From NCBI GenBank assembly GCA_009928435.1, contig JAABNQ010000004.1:1-64000 (forward strand): 64,000 bases of DNA, read 5' to 3'. The notes below the pieces were generated by a model. That model made no database searches, was not told the DNA's origin, and saw only the letters and a program-made list of their open reading frames with translations. Source of the DNA: Bacillus sp. HF117_J1_D (GTDB lineage: Bacteria; Bacillota; Bacilli; Bacillales; Bacillaceae_C). Each line of letters starts with the position of its first letter. Position 1 is the first letter of the stretch. A program made the translations under genes and the position numbers. Of this stretch, positions 59,210 to 64,000 are shown piece after piece.

Positions 59210-59267
59210 TTGACTCTTTTCAAACAAGTGCTATAATTAATCTGAGCCTAAGTGATAATGATTTTCA
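59210..59267 (+). promoter_or_regulatory. promoter and Fur box of the siderophore transporter
   Basis: TTGACT (59210-59215), 16 bases, TATAAT (59232-59237), then TGATAATGATTTTCA (59253-59267), a 7-1-7 Fur box with one mismatch just downstream of the start site. Iron-loaded Fur should repress. Confidence 0.85.
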
Positions 59268-59308
59268 TTCGCTGCCGATATTACATAAGGATGTTTGGTG
59301 GGTGATCC

Positions 59309-60259
59309 GTGAAACTTAAACTTTTGATACCAATATTATTGGTTTTATGTATTTTATCTTTATTTATAGGGGTTAGCAACATCTCTCCTATTGATTTATT
59401 GGACTTTCAATCAGGGGAAACACAGGTATTTCTAATCAGCCGTCTGCCAAGACTGTTGGCGATCATATTAGCAGGAGCAGGCATGAGCATTGCAGGACTA
59501 ATCATGCAGCAGTTGAGCCGCAACAAATTTGTTTCGCCGACCACAGCTGGCACACTGGATGCTACTAGATTAGGGATTCTTGTTTCGATGCTGCTGTTTG
59601 CTAATGCGACGATGCTGGAAAAAATGGTCGTATCCTTCGCCTTTGCGCTTGCAGGGTCGCTATTATTTATGCAAATCCTTGACCGCATCAAATTTAAGGA
59701 TGCGATTTTTATTCCGTTGGTCGGTCTTATGTTCGGGAATATTTTATCATCGGTAACGACGTTTTTTGCATATCGGGCAAATGTCATTCAAAATATGTCA
59801 GCCTGGTTGCAAGGGGACTTTTCCATGATTATGAAAGGGCGATACGAGCTATTGTATGTAAGTATCCCTGTCCTGTTACTTGGCTATTTCTATGCCAATC
59901 GGTTTACTGTTGCTGGCATGGGAGAGGACTTTGCGAAAAATCTGGGGTTATCCTATAAACGGATTGTTAATATTGGATTGATTCTCGTTGCCTTCATTAC
60001 AACGACAGTTGTTTTAACGGTGGGCATGATTCCATTTCTCGGCTTAATCATTCCGAATATCGTATCGATTTTTAAAGGTGACCATCTCCAGAAAACACTG
60101 CCGCATACGGCTTTGCTCGGAGCCATATTCTTGCTTATATGTGATATATTGGGGCGTGTCCTCATTTATCCATACGAGATTTCTATCAGCTTAATGGTAG
60201 GAATTATTGGAAGCGCCATTTTCTTATATTTGCTGTTTAGGAGGAAGGCCTATGCGTAA
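59309..60259 (+). CDS. yclN: siderophore ABC transporter permease (YclN-like)
   Basis: A 316-residue FecCD-type permease with about nine helices: SRLPRLLAIILAGAGMSIAG then LIMQQLSRNKFVSPTTAG, and the ATPase-contact region GMIPFLGLIIPNIV. In B. subtilis YclNOPQ imports petrobactin-like siderophores; the substrate here is inferred from gene order. GTG start with GGTGGGTG upstream. First gene of a Fur-controlled operon; its end overlaps yclO. Confidence 0.9.
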   Translation: MKLKLLIPILLVLCILSLFIGVSNISPIDLLDFQSGETQVFLISRLPRLLAIILAGAGMSIAGLIMQQLSRNKFVSPTTAGTLDATRLGILVSMLLFANATMLEKMVVSFAFALAGSLLFMQILDRIKFKDAIFIPLVGLMFGNILSSVTTFFAYRANVIQNMSAWLQGDFSMIMKGRYELLYVSIPVLLLGYFYANRFTVAGMGEDFAKNLGLSYKRIVNIGLILVAFITTTVVLTVGMIPFLGLIIPNIVSIFKGDHLQKTLPHTALLGAIFLLICDILGRVLIYPYEISISLMVGIIGSAIFLYLLFRRKAYA

Positions 60260-61202
60260 TTCAGTAAAGATGGGCATTCTCTTCCTAATTGCTTTGGGTC
60301 TTTGCCTGCTCTATTTGTTTCATGATTTGAATGGAAGCTTTGATTATGCATTACCTCGGCGGGTAATTAAAGTGCTTGCGATGATCATAACAGGTGCAGC
60401 GATTGCATATGCAACGGTTATTTTTCAAACAATTACACATAATCGGATATTGACACCAAGTATAATGGGGCTGGATTCTCTCTATTTGCTCATTCAAACA
60501 TTTTTTATTTTCTTTTTAGGCTCTGAACATATAACAGTTGTAAATAAACAGGTGAACTTTCTACTATCAGTCGCGGCGATGATTATCTTTGCGCTACTCT
60601 TGTATCGGTTTTTATTTAAAAAAGGGCAGCAGTCGATCTATTTCCTTCTTTTAATAGGAATTATCGTTGGTACATTTTTTCAAAGCATCAGTACCTTTTT
60701 GCAAGTATTGATTGATCCGAATGAATTTTTAATTGTACAAGACCGCATGTTTGCGAGCTTTAACAATGTCAACAGTGATCTTGTATGGTTGTCACTTCTG
60801 TTCATCCTCGGTGTCTTTGCGATTGGGTGGCGATCTGTCAGCAGCCTGGATGTAATGTCGCTTGGACGTGATGTTGCTATAAATCTTGGGATTCCCTATG
60901 ATAAAACAGCAAGAAAGATGCTTATACTGACCGCCATCCTAATTTCAGTTTCAACGGCGCTCGTTGGCCCGATCACTTTTTTCGGACTAATCGTCGCCAA
61001 TCTGGCATATCAGTTTTTCAAGACATACAAACACAGTATTCTCATTACCGGAGCAATCCTATTAAGTGTTATCGCCCTTGTTGGAGGACAGTGGGTTGTG
61101 GAACGGGTGTTCACTTTTTCCACGACGTTAAGCGTTATTATTAACTTTGTTGGCGGCGTTTATTTTCTTTACCTATTGCTTAAGGAGAGTCGATCATCAT
61201 GA
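60252..61202 (+). CDS. yclO: siderophore ABC transporter permease (YclO-like)
   Basis: A 316-residue second FecCD permease forming a heterodimer with the previous product. Seen: ALPRRVIKVLAMIITGAAIA YATVIFQTITHNRILTP and GPITFFGLIVANLAYQFFK. ATG 60252 follows GGAGG and overlaps the yclN end by eight bases; the longer frame from 60207 lies inside yclN without a ribosome-binding site. Ends overlapping yclP (ATGA). Confidence 0.9.
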   Translation: MRNSVKMGILFLIALGLCLLYLFHDLNGSFDYALPRRVIKVLAMIITGAAIAYATVIFQTITHNRILTPSIMGLDSLYLLIQTFFIFFLGSEHITVVNKQVNFLLSVAAMIIFALLLYRFLFKKGQQSIYFLLLIGIIVGTFFQSISTFLQVLIDPNEFLIVQDRMFASFNNVNSDLVWLSLLFILGVFAIGWRSVSSLDVMSLGRDVAINLGIPYDKTARKMLILTAILISVSTALVGPITFFGLIVANLAYQFFKTYKHSILITGAILLSVIALVGGQWVVERVFTFSTTLSVIINFVGGVYFLYLLLKESRSS

Positions 61203-61960
61203 TTGAAGTCTTGGGATTGTCTAAATTTTATGGCAAGAAAAAAGTGGTTGAAGACGTATCAGTTAAAATTCACAGTGGTCAAATTACGTCATTTATAGGT
61301 CCGAACGGTGCAGGTAAATCGACCCTTTTATCGATGGTCAGCAGACTATTGGATGCAGATACAGGGGAAGTCCTGCTTGATCAGACAAATATGAATAAAA
61401 TGAAATCCAACGAACTTTCAAAAAGGGTTTCCATTTTAAAGCAATCTAACTATGTGAATGTCAAACTGACAATCAGGGAGCTGGTGTCGTTCGGGAGATA
61501 TCCGTATTCAAAAGGCCGGTTGACGAAAGATGATAAACTTATGGTGGAACAGGCTCTTAAATACATGGAATTAATAGATATCCAAGATTCCTATCTGGAT
61601 GAATTGTCAGGCGGTCAACGTCAGAGAGCATTCATTGCAATGGTTATTGCCCAGGATACAGATTATATCCTGCTGGATGAGCCACTGAATAACTTGGACA
61701 TGAAACACTCTGTCCAAATTATGAAAATTTTGCGAAGGCTTGTAGATGAACTGGGGAAAACCGTCGTGATTGTTCTGCATGATATCAACTTTGCCTCCGT
61801 TTATTCCGATAGGGTTGTAGCGATGAAAAATGGAAGAGTAGTGAAAGATGGTCCGACTGAAGAAGTGATTCAGTCGGAAGCACTGAAAGAAATTTACGAT
61901 ATGGACATTCCAATTAAAAACTTAAACAACTGCAGAATATGTGTGTATTTTAATTCGTAG
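61199..61960 (+). CDS. yclP: siderophore ABC transporter ATPase (YclP-like)
   Basis: A 253-residue ABC ATPase: Walker A SFIGPNGAGKSTLLSMVSRL, Q-loop ILKQSNYV, signature LDELSGGQRQRAFIAMVIAQ, Walker B YILLDEPLNNLDMKH, and switch His VLHDINFASVYSD. C-terminus NCRICVYFNS is typical of YclP/CeuD proteins. Coupled to yclO by ATGA. The binding-protein gene that should follow is only a stub. Confidence 0.93.
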   Translation: MIEVLGLSKFYGKKKVVEDVSVKIHSGQITSFIGPNGAGKSTLLSMVSRLLDADTGEVLLDQTNMNKMKSNELSKRVSILKQSNYVNVKLTIRELVSFGRYPYSKGRLTKDDKLMVEQALKYMELIDIQDSYLDELSGGQRQRAFIAMVIAQDTDYILLDEPLNNLDMKHSVQIMKILRRLVDELGKTVVIVLHDINFASVYSDRVVAMKNGRVVKDGPTEEVIQSEALKEIYDMDIPIKNLNNCRICVYFNS

Positions 61961-61962
61961 AT

Positions 61963-62136
61963 GAAGGAAATTTCTGTAAAGATAAAAAGTGGACATTAGA
62001 AAATGATTTAGTTAAAAAGACAAACGCCTATAAAGATGGAAAAATCACTTATTTGGATGCGGACTACTGGTATCTTTCTGGTGGAGGACTGAAATCCATG
62101 AAAGAAATGGTTAAGAGTGTAGAACAAGCTTTTTAA
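61963..62136 (+). pseudogene. yclQ: C-terminal stub of a YclQ-like siderophore-binding protein
   Basis: The frame just after yclP reads KKWTLENDLVKKTNAYKDGK ITYLDADYWYLSGGG LKSMKEMVKSVEQAF and stops. This is the end of a YclQ/FpuA-type lipoprotein, which should be about 310-320 residues with signal peptide and lipobox. Only about 50 residues remain, without a start codon, two bases after the yclP stop. A deletion seems to have removed the rest, leaving a transporter core without its own binding protein. Confidence 0.85.
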
Positions 62137-62143
62137 TGGAGGG

Positions 62144-62176
62144 AGTCGCTGCAAAGCATGCAGTGGCTTTTCTTTT
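62144..62176 (+). terminator. terminator of the yclNOP operon
   Basis: AGTCGCTGC / GCAGTGGCT (two G-T pairs) with a 7-nt loop and TTTTCTTTTT. Confidence 0.8.
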
Positions 62177-62570
62177 TATTATTAAAGAGTATAGCTTATT
62201 TTCTATCATTTTATTTGTTGATGAACCTAAAGTTCTATATAATTATGTTAACATCTAAATAGGTAATGATCGCCTCTACATTACTGCTCCGTGAGGACTT
62301 CTTTTCGAAAAGACCAATTGGAATGCGGTTTCTTCATTTTCCCAAGAATGACGATGACCGATGTGCTGATAATCCCACAACACTACGGATAAAGCAACTT
62401 CCTATAGATTCTTTTTCTCATGAAAAAAAGTGATTCTAAATCGGTGTGGACTTCATTATTAAATTCTATTTTTCGTCTTGGAATGAATAAACTTTTCCTT
62501 ATTATTTTGAGCATCTGGCTATTGAGCCAATCATCATGACATCATTAGAAGAATGGATGGAGGAATGGCC
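62177..62570 (+). other. long leader of the antiporter gene
   Basis: Nearly 400 bases with no supported ORF. It contains hairpins, for example CTTTTCGAAAAG (62303-62314) and TAGATTC...GATTCTA (62406-62439), so a structured 5' leader is possible. I do not recognise a known riboswitch class in it. Confidence 0.4.
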
Positions 62571-64000
62571 TTGGATTTTACTGTAGAACAAATTGTTTTT
62601 ATATTATCAATTTTACTGATAGTCGGTGTGTTGACAGCAAAGTTCTCCTCGCGTCTTGGAGTACCTTCTTTGGTGCTGTTTATCCTTGTAGGAATGGGTT
62701 TAAATCGCTTCTTTTATTTTGATAATGTCAAATTGACCACTTTGGTAGGGACCATTGCATTGGTCATCATTTTGTTTGATGGTGGGATTAATACGAAATG
62801 GAAGGATATGAAGAAGGTCATCGTTCCAGCGGGCTCACTTGCGACTCTTGGCGTTGTTCTTACCACTGTGATTATGGGAACTTTTGCTAAATATATTTTA
62901 GGTTTTAGTTGGCTTGAAGGACTTTTGGTTGGTGCCATTGTTGGTTCGACTGATGCGGCCGCTGTTTTTGCCGCTTTGGGTGAAAGGAATATTCGTTTTA
63001 AGTTAAAAACGACATTGGAAGCTGAGTCTGCATCCAATGACCCAATGGCCATCTTTTTGACTGTTTCCTTGATTGAGTTGATCCAAACGCCAGGTTCTTC
63101 CTATTTTCAGCTTTTGCCAAGTTTCTTTTGGCAAATGGGTTTAGGTCTTGTATTAGGACTGATTTTTGGGAAGGTCTCGGTTTGGGTCATTAACCAGATC
63201 AACCTTGATTCCTCAGGACTTTATCCTGTACTTGCTTTATCATTTGCAACCCTGACATATGGGGTTACAAGTTTAATTCATGCCAGCGGCTTATTGGCTG
63301 TGTATGTGATGGCAATCATCGTTGGAAATTCTGACTTGACCTATCGTCATTCCATTATTCGTTTTCATGCAGGATCCGCATGGATGATGCAAATCACCAT
63401 GTTCATATTGCTAGGCCTTCTTGTTTTCCCGTCAGATCTGTTAAAAGTTACCTGGCAGGGACTGCTGCTTTCGTTCCTTCTCATGCTTGTGGCAAGGCCG
63501 ATTAGCGTTTTTATTACGATGTTGTTTATGAAGTATACGTTTGGAGAAAAGCTGCTTATTTCATGGGCAGGGCTTCGCGGGGCTGTTCCTGTTGTTTTGG
63601 CCACCTATCCATTGGTAGCCGGCATTGAAAATAGTATGCTCATGTTTAATGTAGTATTCTTTGTCGTTTTAACATCTGCCCTATTGCAGGGAGCAACTAT
63701 CACGCCGTTAGCAAATGCATTGGGTTTGTCAGAGGGAAACAAAGTGTCGATCCCGCATAGTATTGAATTGGTTTCAATCGGTAAAACAAAAAATGAAATG
63801 ATGGAAATCATGCTTGAAGAACAGGCATTATTAGTAGGGAAAAAGATAAAAGATATAGAGTTACCGGAGGAATCGCTTATTTCTGCTATCATCAGGGATG
63901 AAACGCTTGTTACTCCAAAAGGGGATACAACGTTGCAAGGAAAGGATATATTGTATATTCTTGTAGCGAAGAAAAAACGCGAGAAGGTAAAAGCAATATT
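62571..64000 (+). CDS. cation/proton antiporter with TrkA-C domain, runs past the window end
   Basis: CPA1/NhaP2-type exchanger: at least 11 helices with FVGxx-type start, GTIALVIILFDGGINTKW, the ion-site region GAIVGSTDAAAVFAALGERN, LEAESASNDPMAIFLTVSLI (Asp pair), and ISWAGLRGAVPVVLATYPLV. It continues into a TrkA-C-like cytoplasmic domain (EEQALLVGKKIKDIELPEES then GDTTLQGKDILYILVAKKKR), which in relatives senses c-di-AMP or nucleotides. K+/H+ or Na+/H+ exchange is likely. TTG 62571 lies seven bases after GGAGG; ATG 62565 is one base after it. No stop before base 64000. Confidence 0.88.
   Translation, partial: MDFTVEQIVFILSILLIVGVLTAKFSSRLGVPSLVLFILVGMGLNRFFYFDNVKLTTLVGTIALVIILFDGGINTKWKDMKKVIVPAGSLATLGVVLTTVIMGTFAKYILGFSWLEGLLVGAIVGSTDAAAVFAALGERNIRFKLKTTLEAESASNDPMAIFLTVSLIELIQTPGSSYFQLLPSFFWQMGLGLVLGLIFGKVSVWVINQINLDSSGLYPVLALSFATLTYGVTSLIHASGLLAVYVMAIIVGNSDLTYRHSIIRFHAGSAWMMQITMFILLGLLVFPSDLLKVTWQGLLLSFLLMLVARPISVFITMLFMKYTFGEKLLISWAGLRGAVPVVLATYPLVAGIENSMLMFNVVFFVVLTSALLQGATITPLANALGLSEGNKVSIPHSIELVSIGKTKNEMMEIMLEEQALLVGKKIKDIELPEESLISAIIRDETLVTPKGDTTLQGKDILYILVAKKKREKVKAI

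Overview
The window is chromosomal DNA from a spore-forming, low-GC Gram-positive bacterium of the Bacillaceae. The evidence is the B. subtilis-like gene order lexA / yneA-yneB-ynzC / tkt / sirA-yneF, followed by ccdC and yneK, together with SpoIIP, a Spo0E-like phosphatase, Bacillus-type SOS, Zur and Fur boxes, and B. subtilis-type riboswitches. I cannot assign a species.

Layout. 0-2.4 kb: gene fragments, a zinc-ribbon protein, a DUF898 membrane protein, panD and a universal stress protein. 2.4-8.1 kb: a purine riboswitch followed by a xanthine dehydrogenase operon (pucE, a pucB-like gene with an internal amber codon, pucC, pucD and a split XdhC pair). 8.2-10.1 kb: ferritin and a SpoIIP paralogue. 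10.1-15.5 kb: the SOS region (lexA with divergent yneA-yneB-ynzC), tkt, sirA and yneF. 15.4-31.0 kb: an integrated element of about 15.5 kb bounded by a perfect 66-bp repeat of the yneF 3' end. 31.1-35 kb: a remnant resembling the left end of a second such element, a Spo0E-like gene, ccdC, two crcB genes, yneK and a DUF1659/DUF2922/YvrJ trio. 34.8-39.3 kb: sbcDC. 39.4-43 kb: a magnesium operon read leftward (M-box riboswitch, small leader ORF, mgtE-like gene, mgtC-like gene, mgtE). 43.2-45.9 kb: DUF3870, DUF819 transporter and a dipeptide epimerase. 46.2-51.9 kb: zinc genes (znuA, two COG0523 GTPases, YcgR- and YcgQ-like proteins) with two Zur boxes. 52.2-54 kb: an XRE-DUF1232 regulator and a frameshifted LytR-CpsA-Psr gene. 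54.1-58.2 kb: two divergent P1B-4-type metal-efflux ATPases around Fur/PerR-like boxes. 58.4-62.2 kb: an EcsC-family gene and a Fur-controlled siderophore ABC transporter whose binding-protein gene is reduced to a C-terminal stub. 62.5-64 kb: the start of a cation/proton antiporter.

The most interesting region is the element at 15.4-31.0 kb. It carries a tyrosine recombinase, a BhlA-type holin-like gene, a scaffold-like gene, a major capsid protein, small and large terminase, an SPP1-type portal and head-completion genes. It has no recognisable tail, tape-measure, baseplate or endolysin gene and no ORF long enough to be a tape measure. This matches the outline of capsid-forming phage satellites, which build their own heads and borrow helper tails. 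A degraded prophage is the main alternative.

Three RNA-level observations also stand out. The purine aptamer's closing helix is mutually exclusive with a strong terminator, so ligand should switch the purine-degradation operon ON. The M-box terminator is followed by a 35-codon ORF that starts Asp/Glu/Pro-rich, resembling enterobacterial MgtL-type leader peptides. The integrase start codon sits directly behind an 11-bp hairpin whose stem changes by covariation in a second copy beyond the right att site.
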